From: an uncultured Saprospiraceae bacterium
Lineage (GTDB): Bacteria; Bacteroidota; Bacteroidia; Chitinophagales; Saprospiraceae
Length of the DNA: 33,285 bases
Direction of reading: 5' to 3'
NCBI GenBank assembly: GCA_937961455.1
Contig: CALGNN010000179.1
Span: forward strand, 1 to 33,285
Program-made: the position numbers and the translations under genes
In this document: piece by piece, positions 8,231-16,117 of the stretch
How the letters are laid out: every line of letters begins with the position of its first letter
Numbering within the stretch: position 1 is the stretch's first letter
The notes under the pieces: generated by a model
What the model saw: only the letters and a program-made list of their open reading frames with translations
Told to the model about the DNA's origin: nothing
The model's database searches: none

Positions 8231-11200
8231 TGAAACATAGCCTACTGTTCTTTCTATTCTTCGTTCTCCTATGCCAACTAGAAGGGCAAGAATTATTTAA
8301 GCAAGTGCCTTCTTCTGTATCTGGAATAAATTTTAGCAACGACTTATTTGAAGATAAGAATCAAAGTATTCTTTTGTACAGCAACTATTATGGTGGAGCA
8401 GGAATTGCTATTGCAGACTTTGACAATGATGGCCTACAAGATCTTTATTTTCCTGGCAATGTAGTTGATGATAAGATTTACAAAAACTTAGGTAACTTAA
8501 AATTTGAAGACCGATCTGAAAAAGCAGGTCTTATACATAATGGCTCTTGGTCTTCTTCTGTTTCTGTGGCTGATATTAACAATGATGGACTTCTAGATAT
8601 TTATGTCAGTTGTGAATTATATGATGATCAACCCCTTCTAAGACAAAACAAATTATACATTAACAAAGGGAATTTTCAATTTGAAGAAAGCGCCGTCAAA
8701 TTTAATCTTGCCAATAATGAAAGAACAAGAGCAAGTACTTTTATTGACTATAACAATGATGGATATGTGGATATCTATTTATTAAATCAACCACCCAATC
8801 CAGGAAATTATTCAAAATTTTCTGGACAAAACTATTTGCGAGAGGAATGGGCACCTAGGTTGTATAAAAATATCAAAGGAGAAAAATTTGTCGACGTCTC
8901 GAAAGAAGCAGGTGTTTTGACACCCTCCTATCCTAATGCTGCCATTGCTACAGATATCAATAATGATGGCTGGCAAGATTTATACGTATCCAATGATTAT
9001 GATGCCCCTGATTTTTTATACTTGAATCAAGGAAACGGCAGCTTTGTAAATGTTCTTGAATCATCCATGCCTCACATCTCTTATTTTTCTATGGGCGTCG
9101 ATGCCGCTGATATAAACAATGATGGATTAGTAGATATTATGACCTTGGATATGGTTGCTGAAGATAACTATCGTCAAAAAGCCAACATGGGAGGTATGTA
9201 CCCCGAAGCTTTTTGGAAACTTGTTAAAAATGGTGGACACTATCAATATATGTTTAACACCTTGCAACTGAACCACAATGGAAGTCAGTTTGGTAACATT
9301 GCACAAATGGCCGGCGTATCAAATACCGATTGGTCATGGTCAAATCTTATGGCTGATTTTGACAATGATGGATATAAAGATATCTATGTTACCAATGGTC
9401 TTTTGAGAGATATCAGAAACAGCGATATGGCGAAAGAGTTTCCAAACTACATTAGATCTGTAGCTCAAGAATACATGGATAAAAATCCAGAAGCCCATGA
9501 AATTCCCATCCTAGATATTATTGATGTAGAGAAGGCTTTAGATATGCACCCTTCTGTACCGCTATCTAACTATGCTTTCAGAAACAGAGGCGATTTAAGT
9601 TTTGAAAAGTCTACCAATCAGTGGGGTTTGGACCTTCCTTCTTTTTCCAATGGCTCAGCTTACGGGGATTTAGATAATGATGGAGATTTAGATTTAGTAG
9701 TAAATAATATTAACGAAGAAGCCTTTCTTTTCGAAAACACATCTTCAAACAACTACTTAAGAGTAAGTCTAGAAGATGATATAAACCAAAGCAGCATCTT
9801 GGGAGCTAAGCTTAAAATAAGCTATGGAGATCAAACGCAATATGTTGAACTCAGTTCTTCACGCGGTATGTATTCTTGCTCAGAAACCCTTGCACATTTT
9901 GGTTTGAATCAGATTAACACTATTGATGAATTGGAGATCACTTGGCCAGATGGTAGTTTTTATAAACTCAAAGATGTAAAAGCCAATCAAACCTTATTCA
10001 TCAAGAAATCCATGCAGGCAGCTTCTGCTAAAATGCAACTGGTAAAATCAAAAATGTTCTCTCCGATCGAAGCAAAGAAATTAGGCATAAATTATAAACA
10101 TCAGGAGAATGTATTTAATGATTTTGACAAGCAAGTGCTCCTCCCACATAAGCTTTCGACTTTAGGTCCTGCTTTGGCAGTTGCTGATGTAAATGGAGAT
10201 GGCAAAGAAGACTTTTACATAGGAGGAGCTTCTGGTCAGTTAGCTAAAATATATCTACAAACTTCAAGTGGCACATTCGAAGAAGGAAATCAATTTCCAG
10301 AAAGTGAAGCCTTATACGAAGATATTGATGCTTTGTTTTTTGATCTCGAAAATGATGGTGATTTAGATCTTTATGTAGTCTCTGGGGGCAATGCATTTCC
10401 TCAAAGAAACAAGCATTATTTAGATCGAATTTATCTAAATGATGGAATGGGAAATTTCACAAAAGATGAAGCAAGCATTCCCCGAATTCTTGAAAGTGGC
10501 AGTTGTGTAAGATCATGTGATTATGATAATGATGGTGATCAAGATTTGTTTATTGGCGGCAGACATAGTCCTTGGGATTATCCAAGTCCTACTATAAGTC
10601 GCTTGTTGGAAAATCAAGACGGCAAGCTCGTGGATCAAACAAGAAAGAAAGCCAAAGACTTTATTTTCAATGGCATGGTTACTGATGCCATTTGGTCGGA
10701 CTATGATCAAGATGGATTAATTGATTTAATTGCCGTCGGAGAATGGATGGAAATCCATTTTTATAAAAACACCGGAACAACATTTGAAAGAGCACAAGTC
10801 AAGTTCAAACAAAATGATGAACTTGTCAATACACTTGGATGGTGGCAACACATCAGTTCCATTGATATTGATAAAGATGGTGATCTCGATTTACTTTGTG
10901 GCAACTTAGGTATGAATTACAAATACAAAGCCTCACAATCAGAACCATTTGAAGTTCACTATGACGATTTTGATGATAATGGTCAAAAGGATATTGTCTT
11001 AAGTTATTACAACTTTGGAGAGCAATTTCCTCTTAGAGGCAAGGCTTGTTCCTCAGAACAAATTCCAGGTCTAAAAGAAAAATTTCCTAAGTATGACATT
11101 TTTGCTTCTTCAAACTTAACAGAAGTTTACGGTGAGAAAGCATTAAACAATGCCTTACATTATGAGGTTCGAATGTTTGAGTCGGTGCTACTCATAAATA

Positions 11201-11529
11201 ATGGAGATAGCTATGAAGTAATACCCCTTCCTAATGAAGCCCAGATTTCTACCATTAATGATATTGAATATTTTGATGAGCGTAATTCGATATTAGTTTC
11301 TGGAAATGCCTATCAAGCAGAAATTGAAACTCCACGAAATGATGCAAGCATCGGTTGCTTATTAACATATAAGGGTGGCAGTTTTAGTGCAGTGCCGAAT
11401 GCCCAATCAGGATTGCAATTATCATTTGACATTAGGAAAACTGCAAGTATTAAAATCGACAATCAATCACATATTATAATAGTATCAAACGATGACATAT
11501 TGAGGTTCGTAAAAACATCTTTGAAATAA
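8230..11529 (+). CDS. Secreted FG-GAP/VCBS-repeat protein with ASPIC/UnbV domain
   Basis: The 1099-residue product has a signal peptide (MKHSLLFFLFFVLLCQLEGQ). I count thirteen calcium-binding-like FG-GAP/VCBS motifs, such as ADFDNDGLQDLYF, ADINNDGLLDIYV, GDLDNDGDLDLVV, ADVNGDGKEDFYI and CDYDNDGDQDLFI. They fall in two groups, seven before and six after an ASPIC/UnbV domain (about 520-590, GAKLKISYGDQT to ITWPDGSFYKL). Such motifs form integrin-like beta-propellers that bind ligands or calcium at the cell surface. No catalytic motif and no T9SS tail were seen. It overlaps the LacI gene by one base and is followed after 22 nt by the PhyH gene, so it belongs to the same operon. The ligand is unknown; a substrate-binding or scaffold role is inference. 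Confidence 0.9.
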   Translation: MKHSLLFFLFFVLLCQLEGQELFKQVPSSVSGINFSNDLFEDKNQSILLYSNYYGGAGIAIADFDNDGLQDLYFPGNVVDDKIYKNLGNLKFEDRSEKAGLIHNGSWSSSVSVADINNDGLLDIYVSCELYDDQPLLRQNKLYINKGNFQFEESAVKFNLANNERTRASTFIDYNNDGYVDIYLLNQPPNPGNYSKFSGQNYLREEWAPRLYKNIKGEKFVDVSKEAGVLTPSYPNAAIATDINNDGWQDLYVSNDYDAPDFLYLNQGNGSFVNVLESSMPHISYFSMGVDAADINNDGLVDIMTLDMVAEDNYRQKANMGGMYPEAFWKLVKNGGHYQYMFNTLQLNHNGSQFGNIAQMAGVSNTDWSWSNLMADFDNDGYKDIYVTNGLLRDIRNSDMAKEFPNYIRSVAQEYMDKNPEAHEIPILDIIDVEKALDMHPSVPLSNYAFRNRGDLSFEKSTNQWGLDLPSFSNGSAYGDLDNDGDLDLVVNNINEEAFLFENTSSNNYLRVSLEDDINQSSILGAKLKISYGDQTQYVELSSSRGMYSCSETLAHFGLNQINTIDELEITWPDGSFYKLKDVKANQTLFIKKSMQAASAKMQLVKSKMFSPIEAKKLGINYKHQENVFNDFDKQVLLPHKLSTLGPALAVADVNGDGKEDFYIGGASGQLAKIYLQTSSGTFEEGNQFPESEALYEDIDALFFDLENDGDLDLYVVSGGNAFPQRNKHYLDRIYLNDGMGNFTKDEASIPRILESGSCVRSCDYDNDGDQDLFIGGRHSPWDYPSPTISRLLENQDGKLVDQTRKKAKDFIFNGMVTDAIWSDYDQDGLIDLIAVGEWMEIHFYKNTGTTFERAQVKFKQNDELVNTLGWWQHISSIDIDKDGDLDLLCGNLGMNYKYKASQSEPFEVHYDDFDDNGQKDIVLSYYNFGEQFPLRGKACSSEQIPGLKEKFPKYDIFASSNLTEVYGEKALNNALHYEVRMFESVLLINNGDSYEVIPLPNEAQISTINDIEYFDERNSILVSGNAYQAEIETPRNDASIGCLLTYKGGSFSAVPNAQSGLQLSFDIRKTASIKIDNQSHIIIVSNDDILRFVKTSLK

Positions 11530-11551
11530 ATCTTTCAAAACCAAACGCATA

Positions 11552-12358
11552 ATGACTTTTCCATTACTTGATGAAAGCTATCCAATCCAACGAGAAGATA
11601 TTGCATTCTACAAAAAAAATAATTACATCAAGCTCAAAAATGTACTAGATAAAGATTGCGTAAAACACTTTAACCAAATAATATCAACACAGGTATCAGA
11701 ATTACTTGCTGAACAAAAACCGCTCAATGAAAGAGACACCTATGGCAAAGCATTCATTCAGAAAATGAACTTATGGGTGCAGAATGAAGAAATAAAAAAA
11801 CTCATTTTCAGTAAGCGCATCGCTAAGATTGCTTCCGATCTTATGCAAACAGAAGGCGTTAGACTGTATCATGATCAAGCGCTTTTCAAAGAAGCTGGTG
11901 GAGGAATTACTCCTTGGCATGCTGATCAATTTTATTGGCCTTTGTCAACGGACCGATGCATTACAGCTTGGATACCTTTACAAGCAACTCCTTTAGAAAT
12001 GGGTCCTCTAGAATTTAGTGCTGGAAGCCAACAAATTACAGAAGGCAGAGAATTATCCATTAGTGATGAAAGCGAAAATAGGATTTCAGATAATTTAAGA
12101 GTAACTGATTTTGATCACGTAATCGAAACATTTGAGATCGGTGAAATAAGTTTTCATTCTGGATGGGTATTTCATCGAGCAGGTGCTAATAATACTAAGC
12201 AAACTAGAAAGGTTATAACGATCATATACATGGATAAAAATATGAAATTGAAGGAACCCGAAAATGAAAATCAATTAAATGATTGGAACACTTGGTGTCC
12301 AAATGCAAAAATCGGCGAAATCATAAATAGTCCTATTAACCCCATTCTATTTCCATAA
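11552..12358 (+). CDS. Phytanoyl-CoA dioxygenase (PhyH)-family Fe(II)/2-oxoglutarate oxygenase
   Basis: This is a probable cytoplasmic, non-haem iron, 2-oxoglutarate-dependent oxygenase that hydroxylates a small organic molecule. The 268-residue product has the facial triad H123-x-D125 (in PWHADQFYW) and H208 (VFHRAG), and the 2-oxoglutarate-anchoring R219. The 11-residue spacing from H208 to R219 equals that from H264 to R275 in human PhyH as I remember it. There is no signal peptide. It lies 22 nt after the FG-GAP gene and 7 nt before the sulfatase, clearly in one operon. The family includes many natural-product and small-molecule hydroxylases, so the substrate cannot be named. The context suggests oxidation of a product released from the substrate handled by the SusCD system. 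Confidence 0.9.
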   Translation: MTFPLLDESYPIQREDIAFYKKNNYIKLKNVLDKDCVKHFNQIISTQVSELLAEQKPLNERDTYGKAFIQKMNLWVQNEEIKKLIFSKRIAKIASDLMQTEGVRLYHDQALFKEAGGGITPWHADQFYWPLSTDRCITAWIPLQATPLEMGPLEFSAGSQQITEGRELSISDESENRISDNLRVTDFDHVIETFEIGEISFHSGWVFHRAGANNTKQTRKVITIIYMDKNMKLKEPENENQLNDWNTWCPNAKIGEIINSPINPILFP

Positions 12359-12365
12359 ATCAGCT

Positions 12366-13802
12366 ATGAAAAAAATCCAACTATTATTCTCCATATTCTT
12401 CCTTTTGCTAATTTTTAATTCTTGCACTACCAAGGATCAAGAAGAACGTTTACCAAACATTGTCATCATCTTCACAGATGATCAAGGATACCAAGATTTA
12501 TCTTGCTATGGCTCCCCCAATATCAGGACTCCTAACATTGACAAAATTGCCACTGATGGAATAAAGTTTACCAACTTCTATGTTGCGCAGCCTGTTTGTT
12601 CAGCATCTAGAGCAGCACTGCTCACTGGCTGCTATCCAAATCGCTTAGGCATCCATGGTGCTTACAGCCCTTATGTGGGCAAAGGCTTAAACCCCAATGA
12701 AGAAACCATAGCCGAAGTTTTAAAACCCTTAGGATATGCTACTGCCATTTATGGAAAATGGCATTTAGGATCTGAACCAGAATTACTTCCTACCCGCCAA
12801 GGATTCGACGAATATTTTGGCATCCCTTACTCAAATGATATGTGGCCATACCATACATGGCAAGGGTCTGTATTCAATTTTCCTGATTTGCCCCTTCTTG
12901 AAAATGAAACAGTCATCGACACACTTTATGAGCAGAGTCAAATAACAAAATGGTATACTGAAAAAGCGGTACAATTCATCGAAAAAAATAAGGACCGACC
13001 TTTCTTTTTATATGTTCCTCACAGCATGCCACATGTTCCATTGTATGCCTCAGATGATTTTAAAGGAAAATCAAAAGCAGGAATATATGGAGATGTTATT
13101 GAAGAGATCGATTGGTCAACTGGAGAAATCGCTAAGACTTTAGGTCAACATAATCTTAGCGAAAACACCTTAATTATTTTCACTTCAGATAATGGCCCTT
13201 GGCTATCTTACGGCACACATTCAGGAGTGGCCTTACCCCTTAGAGAAGGTAAAGGCACAGCCTTAGAAGGCGGAGTAAGAGTGCCTTGTGTAATGTCTTG
13301 GCCCAATAAAATCGAAAAAGGACAGGTCATAAAAAAACCTGCCATGAGTATTGACCTCTTGCCTACCATTGCAAAACTAACGCAAGCAACACTACCTCAA
13401 AATATCATTGATGGAAAAGACATGAGTGCTTTACTTTTTGATGAAGCCAATGCATTACCTCATCACGATGCTTATTACTTTTATTACCACCAAAATGAAC
13501 TTCATGGAATCTTAAGTGGGGATGGCAAATGGAAAATGTATTTACCGCATCGCTATCGAACGCTTGTTGGTCGTCAAGGCACAAGTGATGGACTACCCAT
13601 CGACTATGTTTATAAAGAAATGGGCACAGAATTGTATGATCTAGAAAATGATATCAGCGAAACTACCAATGTTGCTAAGGACCATCCTGATATCATTAAT
13701 CAATTGATGGTACAAGCCGAAAATGCAAGAATGGAATTGGGTGATAAGTTAACCGATCGCACTGGAACTGGCACTCGTTTGGTTGGATTAGTGAACCAAT
13801 AA
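12366..13802 (+). CDS. Type I (formylglycine) sulfatase, lipoprotein
   Basis: This enzyme hydrolyses sulfate esters. The 478-residue product begins with a lipoprotein signal (lipobox FNSC, Cys20), placing it in the periplasm or on the outer membrane. The arylsulfatase core shows the N-terminal metal site FTDDQGYQD (D38, D39), the formylglycine signature C78-S-A-S-R82 followed by AALLTG, the GKWHLG motif, YVPHSMPH, and the second metal motif SDNG (D275, N276). The signature has Ala where CxPxR is most common, a known variant. Cys78 needs conversion by a sulfatase-maturating enzyme that is not in this window. It is the last gene of the LacI operon, 7 nt after PhyH. The substrate is likely a sulfated sugar or small sulfate ester. 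Confidence 0.93.
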   Translation: MKKIQLLFSIFFLLLIFNSCTTKDQEERLPNIVIIFTDDQGYQDLSCYGSPNIRTPNIDKIATDGIKFTNFYVAQPVCSASRAALLTGCYPNRLGIHGAYSPYVGKGLNPNEETIAEVLKPLGYATAIYGKWHLGSEPELLPTRQGFDEYFGIPYSNDMWPYHTWQGSVFNFPDLPLLENETVIDTLYEQSQITKWYTEKAVQFIEKNKDRPFFLYVPHSMPHVPLYASDDFKGKSKAGIYGDVIEEIDWSTGEIAKTLGQHNLSENTLIIFTSDNGPWLSYGTHSGVALPLREGKGTALEGGVRVPCVMSWPNKIEKGQVIKKPAMSIDLLPTIAKLTQATLPQNIIDGKDMSALLFDEANALPHHDAYYFYYHQNELHGILSGDGKWKMYLPHRYRTLVGRQGTSDGLPIDYVYKEMGTELYDLENDISETTNVAKDHPDIINQLMVQAENARMELGDKLTDRTGTGTRLVGLVNQ

Positions 13803-13836
13803 TTAGATCCTGAAATCCCAAATTTAATATGACATC

Positions 13837-13861
13837 ATTTTATGTACTGAATACATAAAAT
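13837..13861. promoter_or_regulatory. 10-bp-arm inverted repeat, operator candidate
   Basis: The arms ATTTTATGTA (13837-13846) and TACATAAAAT (13852-13861) are perfect complements separated by CTGAA. No T run follows, which argues against a terminator. The repeat overlaps the place expected for the -33 element of the promoter just downstream, so it may bind a regulator of the DUF5916 gene. Confidence 0.5.
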
Positions 13862-13874
13862 AGCAATATCTTTG
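13847..13874 (+). promoter_or_regulatory. Bacteroidota-type promoter of the DUF5916 gene
   Basis: TATCTTTG (13867-13874) matches the Bacteroidota -7 consensus TAnnTTTG exactly. A CTG (13847-13849) 17 nt upstream may stand in for the -33 TTG. Transcription would then start at or within a base or two of the ATG at 13880, implying a leaderless or nearly leaderless mRNA. Confidence 0.55.
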
Positions 13875-13879
13875 CATCA

Positions 13880-16114
13880 ATGGCGACAAGAGTTTTACTT
13901 TTATTGGGTTTACAATTGATTTCATTAGGGCTGATTGCTCAAGAAGTTAATAATCAAGAGACCCATCAATATAAGATCATCAAAGTAGATCAAGCGATCA
14001 ATATCGATGGCAAATTAGATGAACCCATTTGGGATGAATTGGAATCAATGGGTGATATGATCTACAGCTTTCCTGTCGATGATAAAATGGTAGAAGAAGC
14101 CTATCAAACGGTTGTGAAATTATGTTATGACGATAAAAACATTTACGTTTCTGCTATTTGTAAAGGACCTGGCCCCTATGTCATTCCCTCCTTGAAAAGA
14201 GACAACAATCAATTTTGGGATGGAGATGTTTTTTCCATTTCGTTTGATCCGGTGAATGAAAGAAATTTAGGAATTGGCTTTGGAACCAATCCATCAGGTG
14301 TTCAATTTGATGTCCTTTTTTCAGCAAACACAGGAACAAGAACCGGAGGAGGCGGAGGTGGATTTAATGTGGCTTGGGACACCAAGTGGGAGTCCAATTC
14401 AACTTATTACAATGACCATTGGGTAGCCGAAATGGCCATCCCTTTCAAAGCCTTAAAATATAGTGATAGGAAAATCTGGGGCGTCAATATCATCAGAGGC
14501 GTACCAGAAACCAATAGCTGGCACACTTGGGCTCCAGTACCAAGACAATTAACAGGTGTTGACCTCGGTTTTACAGGAGCACTTCATTGGGACGAAGCCC
14601 CTCCAAAAGCAACAGGAAATATTTCATTGATACCCTATGCCTTAGGTTCTTCTTTTAAAGACTTCGAGGATAACACACCAACAGAGTACAAATATAATCT
14701 TGGAGCAGATGCAAAGATTGCGATCAATTCAAATCTCAATTTGGATTTAACTTTTAATCCAGACTTTTCACAAGTTGATGTAGATGTACAGCAAACGAAT
14801 TTAACAACTACCAATATTAGATTTCCTGAAAGACGTCTATTCTTCTTAGAAAACGCCGACATTTTTTCTGAATTTGGAGTCCCTCCCATGCGTCCATTTT
14901 TTAGTAGAAAAATTGGGCTTGATGAAGACGGGAGTGTTATACCTATTTTATATGGAGCAAGACTAACCGGCAACTTAACAAAGGATTTAAGAATTGGTAT
15001 CATGAATCTCCAAACTCGGGCCAATGATGTTTTCAATTCACAAAATTATTCCAACATTAGTTTTAATCAGAGAATTTTTGGAAGAACCATCGTTAGAGGA
15101 TTTTTTCAAAATAGACAAGCATATGTGAACAATGAATTTTCGGGAGTTGATTATAATCGTTCTTTGGGTTTAGAATTGGAATATCGTTCACTCAATGGTG
15201 CGTTTAGATCTGTGCTAGGATCAGGTTTAAATCTGACCGAAGGAGTTGAAAATAAAAACCATACCTATCATGGTATCATATCATACAATAATCCAAACCT
15301 ATCTTTTTATACGAATCTCATGGAGATCGGTGATAATTATATTCCTGACATGGGATTCATGACATGGCTGTTTCACTATGATGCCGTGACAGAAGAAACC
15401 CACCGTCTCGGATACATCCATGACTTTACCAGATTCAGTTATACTTTTTATCCTGAAAATTCTGAAAAAATTGTTAGCCATGGAATAGGCTTTCGAAATG
15501 TATTTGATATTACAACAGAGAGTAATGAACTATTCATTTATAGATTTACTCCTTTGTATAATATAGGCTTCGCCAATACGAGTCAGTTTGAGATTACCTT
15601 CAATGAGCAATATACAAAGCTGTTATATCCATTTGCTTTTACTAGCGAAGAACCTTTACCAGCAGGAAAATACAGATACCGATTTGTGGGAGCATCTTAT
15701 GATTCTGATTTTAGGAAAACACTCTCTTACAGTTTGGGCTTCGAGTATGGAACTTTCTTTAATGGCGATCGAATTCAATTCAGTGGAGAGTTAAGATATC
15801 GAAGACAACCTTGGGGAAATTTCAGTCTTGCTTTTGAACAAAATGAATTGAACTTCCCTGATCCTCATGGATCTACATCTTTAACCTTATTAGGCCCTAA
15901 AATTGAATTTAATTTCAGTAGGGATTTTTTCTGGACCACTTTTATTCAATACAATACTCAGGCAGACAATTTTAATATTAATAGCAGATTACAGTGGCAA
16001 TTCAAACCACTTTCAAATATCTTTTTAGTCTATTCAGATAATTATTTTATTGAAAATTGGGGACCTAAAAATCGTGCCTTAGTTCTGAAAATGAACTATT
16101 GGTTAACCCTGTAA
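13880..16114 (+). CDS. DUF5916 outer-membrane protein with N-terminal CBM9-like domain
   Basis: The 744-residue product has a signal peptide ending GLIAQ (about residue 21). A carbohydrate-binding-family-9-like (DOMON-type) domain covers about 33-240 and begins INIDGKLDEPIWDEL, the usual opening of this family. The rest (about 245-744) matches DUF5916, with NPDFSQVDVDVQQTN and FPERRLFFLENADIF as hallmarks, followed by many alternating aromatic strands consistent with a beta-barrel that ends in KMNYWLTL. The family is widespread in Bacteroidota and has no settled function. The fold suggests a surface barrel with a carbohydrate- or haem-type binding domain. It starts 77 nt after the sulfatase, with its own promoter, so it may be separately regulated. 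Only 3 nt separate its stop from the stop of the convergent kinase gene. Confidence 0.88.
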   Translation: MATRVLLLLGLQLISLGLIAQEVNNQETHQYKIIKVDQAINIDGKLDEPIWDELESMGDMIYSFPVDDKMVEEAYQTVVKLCYDDKNIYVSAICKGPGPYVIPSLKRDNNQFWDGDVFSISFDPVNERNLGIGFGTNPSGVQFDVLFSANTGTRTGGGGGGFNVAWDTKWESNSTYYNDHWVAEMAIPFKALKYSDRKIWGVNIIRGVPETNSWHTWAPVPRQLTGVDLGFTGALHWDEAPPKATGNISLIPYALGSSFKDFEDNTPTEYKYNLGADAKIAINSNLNLDLTFNPDFSQVDVDVQQTNLTTTNIRFPERRLFFLENADIFSEFGVPPMRPFFSRKIGLDEDGSVIPILYGARLTGNLTKDLRIGIMNLQTRANDVFNSQNYSNISFNQRIFGRTIVRGFFQNRQAYVNNEFSGVDYNRSLGLELEYRSLNGAFRSVLGSGLNLTEGVENKNHTYHGIISYNNPNLSFYTNLMEIGDNYIPDMGFMTWLFHYDAVTEETHRLGYIHDFTRFSYTFYPENSEKIVSHGIGFRNVFDITTESNELFIYRFTPLYNIGFANTSQFEITFNEQYTKLLYPFAFTSEEPLPAGKYRYRFVGASYDSDFRKTLSYSLGFEYGTFFNGDRIQFSGELRYRRQPWGNFSLAFEQNELNFPDPHGSTSLTLLGPKIEFNFSRDFFWTTFIQYNTQADNFNINSRLQWQFKPLSNIFLVYSDNYFIENWGPKNRALVLKMNYWLTL

Positions 16115-16117
16115 TTA

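Noticed and set aside
13837-13861. Terminator of the sulfatase operon
   Set aside because: The stem is AT-rich and no T run follows on the plus strand; overlap with a promoter fits an operator better.
14635-15036. Minus-strand open frame of 133 codons
   Set aside because: It is antisense inside the DUF5916 gene, which has strong family motifs in its own frame.
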